Of a DNA stretch of 64,000 bases, positions 24,756 through 35,900 are shown piece after piece. The notes under the pieces were generated by a model, which was not told the DNA's origin, did no database searches, and worked only from the letters and a program-made list of their open reading frames with translations. The position numbers and the translations under genes are program-made. This stretch comes from Carallia brachiata (taxonomy: Eukaryota > Streptophyta > Magnoliopsida > Malpighiales > Rhizophoraceae): contig JADCRB010000071.1 of NCBI GenBank assembly GCA_021464245.1, forward strand, positions 2,356,001-2,420,000, written 5' to 3'. Numbering within the stretch: the stretch's first letter is position 1; every line of letters starts with the position of its first letter.

Positions 24756-27700
24756 TTAAACTGAAATGTTCAAAGCATCCATAGATATTACATGAAAAAC
24801 AGTAGGAAAAGCATTAGCATCCCAAATAACAGCCCCAGGAACTAGCAATGCCTTCTTAGCTAACAAATGTGCAACTTCATTTCCTTCCCTAGGCACATGA
24901 GAAACAAAAGCTGCCTGAAATTCATGTATGAGCGCCCCAATATCCGCATTAATCAATCCAAGTGAAGAAATTGCAGAGGAATTATTGAGGCAAAAATTCA
25001 CAGCTTCAAGACTATCAGATTCCAAGCACACCTGAAGAAAACCCAATTCCTTAGCTTTTAGAAGGCCCAAACGAATGGCCATCAGCTCCAGAACAGTAGG
25101 AGAGAATGACCCCGGAATTTGTTGAGAAAAAACCAGTAGAGGTTCTCCCCATTCTCCCCTTATCACTACCCCGATACCCCCACAGGTTGCACCAATTGCA
25201 GCATCAGAGTTTATCTTGATTCTGCCAGGAGCTGGTGGTCGCCAAGACACCCGCAATTGGTCATGTGGCGGATTAACACTGCTAGATTCATGGGTCACTA
25301 TGAACTCCCCATAAAGCTTCAGCGCCATATGAGTAGTTTGAGAGGGGTCCACAAATTTGTGCTCCATCAACAGCAAGTTCCTTGCTCTCCATATTGCCCA
25401 AGACACCATAAAAAATATTTCCAAATGCTCAGCCACTCCCGAATTTATAATAAAATGCAGCCAATCCCACAAGTCAAAATGAGGATGGTCTCGAACACGC
25501 AAAGCTAGAGGAGACAAAAACCACACACTAGAAACCCATGGACACTGAAAGAAGACATGGTCAATTGACTCTACTGCCAAACCACATCTTGAACAAAACT
25601 CATCTACCATCATGCCCCTTTTTGCCAAAGCAACATTTGTAGGGAGGAAATTTTTACAAATGCGCCAGGCAAAATGCCTAACTTTGCCAGGTATCTTCAA
25701 GTGCCAGATTAGCTTCCAAATTGAGCTGTCACAGTTTGAACTAGAGGCCAAACAACCATCAGCTTGTAAGCCTCCCCATTGTTGGGCCATATAATAACCC
25801 GATCGTACAGAATATATTCCGTCCCTAGTAGAATGCCAGATTAACTGATCCTGAATAGCACGAAGACTCAAAGGGATAGACAAAATCAAAGGCCATTCTG
25901 ATGGCATAAATAGATTTTCAATCAAAGGCCTCTTCCACTGTCTTAAATCATGATCAATCAGAGAAGATACCTGCATTGGCGCATCAGCAGAAGGGATTGA
26001 AAGCACCTTAAATCCATTTTGTCCCTGAAGCCATGGATCTCTCCAGATATTAATAGATTCCCCATTTCCAACAACCCAAACAAGACCTTTCTTAAGTAAC
26101 GGTCTGGCAGCACAGATACTACGCCACACATAGCTAGGGGACGAGGAAAGTGGAGCATCTAAAAAATTGGAATTTGAAAAATAGCGAGCCTTGAAGAGTT
26201 GAGAGAGCAGAGAAGACTCATTTGTGAGAAGCCTCCATCCCTGTTTCCCAAGCATGGCTAGATTAAAATTATGAAAATCTCGGAATCCCAAACCCTGTAG
26301 CCTTAGACTGAGTAAGCTTAGCCCAAGTAGACCAATGTATTTTCTTCCTGTCATCCGAACTCCCCCACCAGAATCGATTAACCAAATTAGCGAGCTCTTC
26401 ACATAAATTAAGAGGCAAGAGAAACAACTCATGACATAAGTAGGTATGGCTTGGACTACTGCTTTCACAAGGACTTCTTTCCCAGCGCGAGACAGAAGTT
26501 GTTCTTTCCACCCTTGAATTCTGCGTCGAACTCTATCCAAAATCATGGAAAAAGCTCGTTTTTTAGAGTAACTAATAAACATGGGCATCCCAAGATAATG
26601 CTGATGTCTGTCCACAATCTTGACAGCCAAGCATTGCTGAATTTCCTCTCGGATAGAAGCCTTAACATTGGGAGTAAAAGAAATTCTGTCTTTTCAAAAT
26701 TGACTACTTGACCAGACGCTTTCTCATATGACTTCAACAGCTCCTTGAGATGGCAGCAATCTGAGATCGAAGCTCGAGAAAAAATTAAGCTATCATCAGC
26801 AAAAAAGAGGTGGGTAATTGTTGGAGCACGCCTACAAATACGAACACCTTGAAACTTCCCCTGGTTTGCCGCAGATGAAAGTAAAGAAGATAGGCCATCT
26901 GCACACAAAAGGAATAAATATGGGGAAAGTGGATCCCCTTGTCGAAGACCTCTTGAAGGCTGAAAAATATCACGAGGAGAGGAATTAACAATAACAGAAT
27001 ATGATACCGAAGTAACACATCGCATCACTGTACTCACCCAGCCTTTATCAAATCCCATTCTAAGCATGATCCCCTCAAGAAAAGACCATTCAACTCGATC
27101 ATAGGCCTTACTCATATCTAATTTTAAGGCAAAATAGCCAGACTTCCCTTGATGCTTGTGATTCAGAAAATGAAATATCTCATATGCAATTAAAGCATTA
27201 TCTGTAATAAGTCGACCAGGGACAAAGGCACTCTGATTTTGAGATATAATTTGAGAAAGAATCGATTTGAGTCTATTAGCGATCACCTTCGTAATAATCT
27301 TCATCATCACATTACACAAAGAGATCGGCCGGAAATCCTTGCAAGAAACAGGACTGGACACTTTGGGAACGAGACAAATATTTGTATGATTAATAGGACG
27401 AGGATCACCACCATTATTAAGCACATCAAGAGCCACTGCCACTACTCTATCCCCCACAACATGCCAAAAATGCTGATAGAAAAGAGCAGGCAAACCATCA
27501 GGACCTGGAGCCTTAGAAGGATGCATCTGTTTAAGAGCCTGATATTTCATCTGCTGTGTATCGGTGACAAAGGAAAGCATTCATTGAAGTTGTAACTCGA
27601 CAAGAAATTGTGTCTAACACCGACTCCATATCTGTGGGACCTTGCGATCGAAATAAGTCTTGGAAATAGGAAGTGACCGCCGTTGCTATTGAGGAGTCCG

Positions 27701-29640
27701 TAGCACATAGACGTCCTTGATTATCCACGATTTTGAAAATACGGTTTCGTCTACGGCGTTGTGAGGCAATAGCATGAAAATACTTAGTATTCTGATCACC
27801 CTCACGCAGCCAAGATGCACGAGACCGTTGAGCCCACATAGACTCCTCCCGTTTCAGCAACTCATCAACAGTATTCTGGATAGAGTGGAGTTCTGCAAGG
27901 TTATCTGCTGTCGGGCTACATTGCTCCAAATAGGCTTGGCGTTGACGAAAGCCACGCAATTGATTATTCACGGAGCCAAAATTGCATTGTTCCCAATCTC
28001 TTAAAGCAACAGCACAACCGTTCACCATAGAAGAAAATTCAGTTATTGATGGACAAACATGGCATCCATCCCAAAAAGAAGAGACGGTCTGCTCACACGT
28101 AGGGTCCCTAAGCCACATACTTTCGAAACGGAAAAATTTTCTGTTAGCAGCAAAGGCATGACCTTGAGTAAAAATGGATACCTGGAGGGGATTATGATCT
28201 GACCCAAACCGTGGCAGGACAGAGGCATGTTGGTGGGAAAAGATCAAGAAACTCCTGTGTTGCTACAGCACGATCCAAACGCTCTTGAAACATTATGCAA
28301 GCCCCCCCTTCCATTTGTCCATGTGAATAGAGGGCCATTTGTGGTTAAACCTTGCAATTGACAATTCATCAATGAGCCTTGGAAGCTTGACATAAGCTGG
28401 TTAGGCGAGGGCGACCACCTCGTTTTCAGAAGAAAATAAATCTCATTGAAGTCACCACAACAGAGCCATGGAAGAGAACTTTGACGCTTCAATGTTGAGA
28501 GTAAATTCCAAGTGAATTTTTTATCACAATTTTCAGGCCAACCATATATACCAGTAAATCGCCAATCTCGACCCAACCGAACGTCTGTAATATGAACATC
28601 AATGTGGTGTGAGGACTGTTGGAAAATAAAGGATACTTTAAAAGGCTTGAATCCCACATGGGAAAGAGAAGCCAAGTAGTGCTTAATAAAATAGTATATA
28701 AGGAGATTTGAAACCCACATGGAAAAGAAATGTTATGTACCACTGGTTTATAAACCAATATGTGCCTTACACTTTCACAAAATAAAAGACCCATAAGAGG
28801 TCTTGCGCAACCCAGTCTTGAGCCCGATAGGAGCGGGCCCACCGGACCTTACGCAGTGGACAGGCCTTGGCCGGTCCACCCCTGAACCCAATATTTTTTA
28901 GACTATTCAGACTCGTCGGTCAAACTAGCCGTTTTTGGCTGTTGGAAAACTAGCCGTTGCAGTAGTTACAACCATTTAACCACCATTATTCTGTCCATTA
29001 TTCACCTTTATGACCATTATTCACTTTTATGAACCTTAAAGGCTGAACCAGTATATCAGCAACTCATCCTTCTCCAGAAAGAACACATGTTTTTCATATA
29101 CTCTTCTTCCTGCACAATCATCTTGGCTGCATTCTGCTGGGTTAATCAGATTAGAGTTGTTTCTGTCACCTCACTATTTGTAGTGCACGTTAGTGGGAGG
29201 ATCTGTTGTATCCTGGGAGGGTAGCCGCTGCGACCTGCTGCACTGTCTCGAACTGAGAACGGGGGCGGAAACTATCCTTAAGGACAGTGCCTTGCACGCC
29301 TCAGATATTATTTTCATATCCTTTATTATTTTATTTGCATCCATTTTCTGTTAATTTTACTTATAATTCCTAACAAGGACATAGTCTGCAATGAAACCAT
29401 AGAACTATCCCTCCATAATAAACCCAAGCCCCCTCCTCGATGTCTACCAACTCCATGGCAATCCACAAATAAACCATTAGCGAAACCAAGTTGTCGTCTG
29501 AGATGCTCTGTTTCGTTAGCTTGAAGTCTTGTCTCCATAAGAAAGACTAGACTAGGGACTTGAAGCGAAATTAGCTTCCTTAAGCGATTGACCGCATGTG
29601 GCGTCCCCAAACCACGGCAGTTCCAACTTAGAGCTTTCAT
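24756..29640 (-). pseudogene. LINE ORF2: endonuclease / reverse transcriptase / RNase H, disrupted
   Basis: The start is MKALSWNCRGLG at 29640, the first motif of an apurinic-type endonuclease, with METRL, GDFNEI and SDHNPL following. Reverse-transcriptase motifs are LDMSKAYDRVEWSFL, GLRQGDPLSPYLF and FFADDSLIF near 26800. A zf-RVT block (CSRCGLAVESIDHVFFQCP) and an RNase H domain (KINSDAAIG, LELMAIRLGL, ESDSLEAV, REGNEVAHLLAKKA) close the protein at 24756. Breaks: a solo LTR in the endonuclease; an extra G in a seven-G run near 28301; frame changes near 28245, 27560 and 26675; and two offsetting shifts around 26430 and 26290. Removing the LTR and one target-duplication copy would rejoin the endonuclease in frame. 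Confidence 0.88.
28617..29375. mobile_element. Solo LTR (759 bp) nested in the LINE
   Basis: The sequence starts TGTTGGAAA and ends TTCCTAACA, an imperfect inverted terminus with TG...CA ends. It is flanked by an exact 5-bp duplication AGGAC (28612-28616 and 29376-29380). Inside are a TATATAAGG near 28695 and AATAAAA near 28785, as expected for an LTR promoter and polyadenylation region in plus orientation. No internal domain or second LTR follows, so it is the product of LTR-LTR recombination. It is probably a Copia-type element, but the family is not proven. Confidence 0.88.
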
Positions 29641-30875
29641 GGCGACCGGCAGGGCTGACCAGCAGCCTCTGCCGATATAGTTAATAGAGAGGAACTTGCA
29701 GACTGGGTATCGCCAAACTTGCTCCTCTTAGGATCTTTGTTTTCCATATTCTCTGAGAGTTTCCGTTTGTGTTGGTCACCAGTGAAAGATGAGATTGGAT
29801 GTCGCAAAGTCCACCCGCTTCGTTGCTTACGTGTAGTTGATATAATAGGAGAAACAACTGCATTTGTATTCTGAATTGGCTCTGAATAAGTGGATTGTTC
29901 TGGACCCTGCTGGGTAAGCTCACAGAGATGAAAGGCCGTAAGTTTACTAGAGACACGTGCAGCAACCAAATGATCCAGGCGCGGGGTTGCAAAAAGAACA
30001 TCATTAGAAGGCGTCAATACAGTTGGCCGAAGTGGCAATGGGCCATTGCAGATTTTATTTGCCGAAGAGGAAGTTCGGCCACTGGAGGATGTTTCACCAA
30101 ATATTAGTTTTGCAGCCTCTCTCACGCCTCTTTGTACCTGTTCTTCTGTTAACTTCAGACTCACTTTTTTCATTGGAGAGGCACGCAAATGAGCCCCAAA
30201 ACCTTTATCTGTGCCCAATTTGCTCACCACAGGCACATCTTCGTCAGGAGTCAACTCACAATCCTTTTAAGATGCCCCAGATTACCACAAACATAGCAAA
30301 AATTAGGCAGTTTTTCATATTTGAAAAAAACCCATACCTTATCATCACTGTTGCATTTGATCCACGCCCCACGTACAAGAGTATTTCTAACATCAAATAG
30401 AACTCGGAAGCGTAAAAATCGACCATAATTGCACAGACTTTCTGTATCAACTGTCTGGAAAGAACCAATTCGATCACCAAGTGCTCTTGCTGTGTTTTCA
30501 GTCATAACATTTAAAGGCAAATCATAGGCTCGAACCCAGAAAGGTACCCAAAAGAGATTAACCCGAGATGGTTGTTCTTGCCCTGATGCCAATTGTAAAA
30601 TCAGCACTTGTCTGTCAAAGGACCAAGGGCCATTTTCTAAGACAAATTTCATGTCTTTCTCGTTGGAGAAAGTGAAAGTAAACAAATTGGAATCAATCTT
30701 TTGCTTCAATACTCTTCTTCGGCTTCCAAGCAGATTTCATTGTGTTGAAAAATGCTCGGACATTAAAAGATTTCTCCGTCCAAAGAGTTCCCAAGAGGCA
30801 AAATGATGAAGTTTGGCGAACATTCTGTTCATCTCCACCAGGGTCAAGACTGATCACAATATCATCCTCGTTCAT
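29637..30875 (-). pseudogene. LINE ORF1: DUF4283-type nucleic-acid-binding protein, frameshifted
   Basis: The minus strand encodes a DUF4283-like domain (FTFSNEKDMKFVLENGPWSF and NLFWVPFWVRAYDLPL). A CCHC-type knuckle start (FCYVCGNLGHLKR) follows, then a Ser/Thr-rich basic tail ending near 29637, where ORF2 begins four bases into the overlap. Two frame changes break it, one near 30710 and one near 30253. In the second, AGGATTGTGAG stands where AGG GAT TGT GAG would complete the knuckle, i.e. one G is missing. ORF1 proteins bind LINE RNA. Confidence 0.8.
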
Positions 30876-31225
30876 TGGAAGAAGAATAAAAACGGAAATA
30901 AGATCACCACTCTAGAAACTATGTAATTGGAAACTGATGGAAGGGGTCCCAGAGAAATAACGGCCAGAGAAATGGAATTGATAAAAATCGATTACAAAAA
31001 GACGAAGCACTACATTACAAACTCCAAAGATACAAAACAAGTGTGTCCGAATGCATGCTAAACCAAGAACAAAGATTGAAGGAACACCCGAAGAACAGAA
31101 TTGTGAAGAAATCAACAAGAAAAGGACAATAGGAAAATACTCTCACACATTAGAGCATGCGGAGAGGAATGGTTTTCTCATAACTGCTGCAGAGAAAAAT
31201 AACTGCCAGTAACCGACTGGAAACT

Positions 31226-31495
31226 TATCTATCTTTGGTAACAGTAACTCTCGTGTTTTTTTTTCTTTTTCTGATAATGCAAATTAACTGCACCTCTCGT
31301 GTTTTATGTATTTCTTTGTCCAAGAATGGAAACTACGGAGGAATGAGGGCTAAAATAATAGAGTCTTGTCTTTTACTTATTTATTTTTCCAAGAATGCAA
31401 TTTACAGAGGAATTTTAGGATTCAAATAGTGGAGTTTTGTGTTTTACGTATTTCTTTTTTCAAGAATGCAAATCGCAGAGGAAATCTAGGGTTAA
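31226..31495 (+). repeat. Duplicated unit A, right part, with three ~72-bp minisatellite copies
   Basis: It continues unit A after the LINE target site (CTTTGGTAACAGTAACTCTCG). It then carries about three diverged copies of a ~72-bp motif of the form CAAGAATGCAAAT, CAGAGGAAATCTAGGG, TTGAGTCTTGTGTTTTA, GTATTTCTTTTTTC. It runs directly into unit B. Confidence 0.75.
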
Positions 31496-32160
31496 CTAGG
31501 TCGGTTCAGCCCGTTGCGGTGGCGCTTGCGGTGGAGACCGTTAATGGCTCTCTCGGTCACGCTTTCTTGGCCTTTCTCATTCCGAAGAAGAACAATGGCG
31601 GGGATTTACATCTTCAAGTCTCATCCCAACGACAATGCGATGGCCGCCGGTCCGTATGTCTTTCTTTGGTAACTGCAACTCTCGTGTTTTTTTTTTTGTT
31701 TCTTTAATTTTTCTTTTTCTCTGATAACGCAAATTAAGGAGGAAATTTAGGACTAAAATTGTCAAGGCTCGTGTTTTTATGTATTTCTTTGTCCAAGAAC
31801 GTCAAAAACGGAGGAAATTAGGGCTAAAATAATTGAGTATTGTCTTCTACTTATTTCTTTTTTCAAGAATCCAATTCTCAGAGGAATTTTAGGGTTAAAA
31901 GTTGAGTTTTGTATTTTACGTATTTCTTTTTTCAAGAATGCGAATCTCAGAGGAAATATAGGGTTAAAAATAGTTGAGTCTTGTGTTTTATTTATTTCTT
32001 TTTCAAGAATAGTTAATTCTTCTGTTTTATGTATTTTTCTTTTTCCATTATTGCAAATTACAAGGAAATCTAGGGCTAAAATAGTTGAGTCCTGCGTTTT
32101 ATGTATTTCTTTTCCAAGTATGCAAATTACAGAGGAAGTCTAGGGCTAAATTAGTTTTTG
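31496..32160 (+). repeat. Duplicated unit B with about six ~72-bp minisatellite copies
   Basis: It begins with the same AACTAGGTCGGTTCAGCCCG block as 24535. It contains a small frame starting at 31595 (MAGIYIFKSHPNDN, ending in a stop after PYVFLW) and continues through CTTTGGTAACTGCAACTCTCG. It then expands into a longer run of the same ~72-bp motif to about 32150. No LINE interrupts this copy, so it shows the uninterrupted arrangement of unit A. Confidence 0.75.
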
Positions 32161-35100
32161 CCTGTTTCAGCCTTTAAATTAATCTACATAACAGTATATC
32201 ATAATCTTGATTTCCTGTGTGCTCTTCCTGTAGCTGAGCCTCCTTTTACAAGATTTGAATACGCTTGAATCTTTGTTTTTTAATTCTGTTATTTCCTCTT
32301 ATCACGTTTGATTTGGTGTTCTGGTTTTGAATTTGAGTACTTTATAAGTTGGTCACATGGGATGCAGTTTTAGCCAAGAACTGACCGCCAATTCAGAACC
32401 CTGGAGCCTGTGTAAGTGCTACTGTTAGGGCTGTTGCTCATGTCCCCTACATTGCATGGCTCTTCAAAGTTTCACTCTGATTCCATAACGAAAACATCAA
32501 CCCTAACAAAAATTTTCAACTGGCGTTTTCCTATTTCACACCTTTGTTTGACGCTCTTTTTGTTGTATTATGTTCAAATTCTGTTTCATTGGATTAACAT
32601 CCGTAAAGAAGAAATACTCTGGATGGATTGTGAAGCGCTTGTCAGTGTTGATGTTGAAGACTGCTGACATCTGAGAAATTTGTACCTAATGCTACTTTGA
32701 AGGTATAGATTCTGTTACGCGGATGATTTGGTTTCTTTTTTTTATTTTTTTAGCATACAGGTTTGCATTTGTGCCTTTCTATGTGTGCATGTGTGTTGGT
32801 ATAGTCGGTTGCATAATAATGTCGTGTCTTTTTTTTTTTAATTTATTCCGGTTCAATTTTATGATTATGGTCTTTGCAGAGAAACGTAATAAGCTACCTT
32901 TCGCAAAACATGCATTAGCACTGAAATTGATACAGCCTGTCATTTTGTTTATAATTTTTGCCATATCAACCACTGATTTTGTACACTGTTTGTCTCTTTG
33001 GTTTTACTGTTTCAATTTCAGGTTGGAGGGTGAAGCCCAAATCCACATTTCAAGTGCTATTTCTCAATAGTCGCAGTTAGAGCAGCTAATTTGGGTATCA
33101 ATTTTATATAGTTCCTGACCCTAATAAGGTACATCCCTCTATATAGATATGGGAGGCAAAAGTTATGCAATCTTGAATAGCCAATACTTGAGTGTTGCAA
33201 CTGCTAATTAATCTAAAAAATTTATATACCCTAATAGATTCTTCGTGGACACTTTTTTCATATTCTTCTAATGTAGCAGTCTTATTTTGATTTAAACCTT
33301 TTCTCTTTTCGTTTTTCTCATTTCCAGTTTCAGTGCATTTGTGCAATGGGTCATGTCTGTCCAAACTCTGCGAGACATGAAATAAAAGGTGAATATAATT
33401 CACAATCACAACCATATCTAGGTTTGGTAGAATCTAAAGTTCAGGCACATAAATTTGCCCTTATTTCCTTTGCAAGCTAAACCTTAATATTGTAACAAAC
33501 CCAGAAGTTTAGCATTGGCTTGAATCTGACGGCAGTGTTACAACACTTGCTCTAGAGACATGTGTGAATGCAGTTAATTTCTCGTGTTCCAAAAATAATT
33601 ATGTGCAATGTTTGATAGAAGTGTACAATTCATGTTAGTTGTTGAGACAAAGTCACATGATATACTATCTAGTTATTTTCTTATTTCCTGAATGTTGGGC
33701 CTCAGTCAGTGGCATGCCCACTTGGGAAATTACCTGAACACCTGAATTGGCTTCATTTTAACAAGTTTCTTGATCTTTACAGTATAGTTTTTGTTGGTGA
33801 GCATATTTTCTAATGATGTATATGCTAACTAATAATCAAAGAAATGAAATCTGTTTTGCTAATTCTATCCATATATAATCTCTTTAAAAAGGGTGTTCCA
33901 ATCCTTCAGGCCTCCACGCCATAGAAAAATAGTTTCTGTGGGATGAAATTTTACCAAGCATGAGAAGAAATTCATTTCGACAAGGAACTAATTTTGTTCT
34001 GCTCTCTTATGTTGAGAGTTTAACTGCTTGATCATGCCCCCATTGACGACTATTAGAAATTTAGTACAATTGTTTTAGCATGATTATTTAAAAGCGTGGA
34101 TCTGAAAAGCAAATGCAGATGTTTTGTTCTTGTCCGTGAGCTGAAAAAACTGTTTGCCTTGGATATGCACTTCTCTTGCCTGTCATTCTTCTGGAGTTGC
34201 ATTTGGTTACCCCTCTGGTGTTTGTTGGATATGAACACATCTTGCTGGATATTTAACTCTTGATATGTACTCCTCTTGCTGTTTGTCAACTTCTTGTCTA
34301 GTTTGTAGTTTCAAAAGAAGAGACAATCATATATCTGATATCTCAGATCTTTAGTTGCACTATGATACAATTTAATAAATTTGTGTTTTCTTGTGTTTAT
34401 TGTTTTGCTTTTTAACTTCTTAAAGTATCTGTTAATTTTAGTTCGGGATGTAATTCAATTAATGACAACTTTTTCTCTGTACTGGACGGACTTAAGATCT
34501 GCTATGGTGCTTCTATGTCTTCTGTTTTATTTCCAGTTATTCTGTTGATCGATGATTTGTTTCTACTGGGTTTGTTTGTGTTTTTCTTTCTGACTATACT
34601 TCATTTTCATACATAATAGAAAGAAAGAAGCATTATATTTGGGTCCAGCAGATATGAGTGTTATTCTTCTCACATTTTTTTGACAGGTTGAGGAGGACAA
34701 GGGAAATAGTTCTTCTCAACCTGAATCTAGAGCTGTTTCTGCTCTATTGGAACAAAGCAAAGAAAGAGGCATTGGAAGAAGATAATTAAGGAACAATCAG
34801 GTTAGAATTTCCTTCCTCCCTAATGAGAGATAATGTATTAATTGTACATATTAAAAATGTTGATCAATGATTCACGGCTTAGATATTAGAAGAATAGTAT
34901 GCCTGATATCTGTTTTTTTGTTTTATCAATATAGAGTCATGTGCTTATTATAATTATCCATCTTATGGCTACTGCAGGATTTTGAGTGTTTTAGAACTCT
35001 TATCAGCCTATGTTTTTCATGGAAGTTCATTTTCCCACACTACTGGACTTTCATGTTTTCTCTTTTTTTCCCTGAATTTACTGCTACTTACTGTGCATGA

Positions 35101-35900
35101 CCATTTTGCCCCTTAAACTTACGACTTATTGCTACTTAAATTGAAGATGCAGGTTAAAAATTCCTGCAAAGTTTAAACAGGATGCATACCAAGGAGGCTT
35201 GGTGCGAACAATTTATTCTCTGCTCTGGAGGCGAACTTACAAATTAAATTAGTTGGAGGCCTATTCTTATTCGCAATATATATATTGGAAGGGTAGTAGT
35301 ATGCCTGATTTCCGTTGGTTGTGTTTTATTAATATATAGGCATGTGCTTATAGTTATCCATCTTATGGCTACTGCAGGACTTTATCTGAGTGCTCCAAAA
35401 CTCTGAGTTGGAGGCCTATTCTTATTCGCAATATATATATTGGAAGGATAGTATGCCTGATTTCTGTTGGTTGTGTTTTATTAATATATAGGCATCTGCT
35501 TATAGTTATCCATCTCATGGCTACTGCTGGACTTTATCTGAGTGCTCCAAAACTCTGATCAGCCAATGTTTTTGGTGGAAGTTCATTCTCCCACACTGCT
35601 GGTCTTTCAGGTTTTATCTTTTTTTTTTCTCCTTGAATTTACTGCTACTTATTTTGTATGACCATTTTCCCCCTTAAACTTATGACTTATTGCTACTTAG
35701 TTTGAAGATGATAAAAAGGTCTTGTGGTCTGTAAAAGAACACATAACAAGAAGGCTTGGAGCGAATAATTTGTTCTCTGCTCTTGAGGTGAACTTACTAC
35801 TTAAATCAGGTGAAGGCCTATTCTTATTCATGCAAATGGGAAACTTACATGTTTTTGACAAGCCAAGATTTTTCAATGCATTCATTGTGTAGTTGAGCGT
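32161..35900 (+). repeat. Large tandem duplication, left copy
   Basis: Landmarks shared with 35901-39540 in the same order include TCTTATCACGTTT near 32300 and 35960, GTCACATGGGATG near 32352 and 36014, GATTTGGTTTCTTTTT near 32724, TCCAAACTCTGCGAGAC near 33360, and GTTGAGGAGGACAAGGG at 34687. Copies differ by roughly 10-20% plus indels. The offset shrinks from ~3.66 kb to ~3.55 kb and then grows to ~3.96 kb. Exon-like pieces with splice-like borders are embedded, for example MGCSFSQELTANSEPW ending at a GTAAGT donor near 32412, but I cannot assemble a protein from this copy. Confidence 0.7.
35251..35565 (+). repeat. 155-bp local tandem duplication
   Basis: AGTTGGAGGCCTATTCTTATTCGC starts at 35251 and again at 35406. 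Each copy is followed by the same ATATATATTGGAAGG, GCCTGATTTC, TTAATATATAGGCAT and ACTTTATCTGAGTGCTCC segments. The copies are more than 95% alike, so this is recent. A more diverged relative lies at about 34870-35060. Confidence 0.85.

Larger units (their letters stand above)
24719..31225 (-). mobile_element. L1-type LINE retrotransposon, near full length, minus strand
   Basis: The element is bounded by an 11-bp target duplication TATCTATCTTT at 24708-24718 and 31226-31236. Its 3' end carries a poly(A) tail seen as 17 T at 24716-24732. On the minus strand it holds ORF1, then ORF2 with endonuclease, reverse transcriptase, zf-RVT and RNase H domains. It is interrupted by a solo LTR at 28617-29375. 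The flanking unit it entered is a duplicate of 31496-32160, so the empty site can be read directly from the paralogue. Frameshifts in both ORFs show it is not autonomous now, but the tail and target duplication are well preserved, so the insertion is not ancient. Confidence 0.92.
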
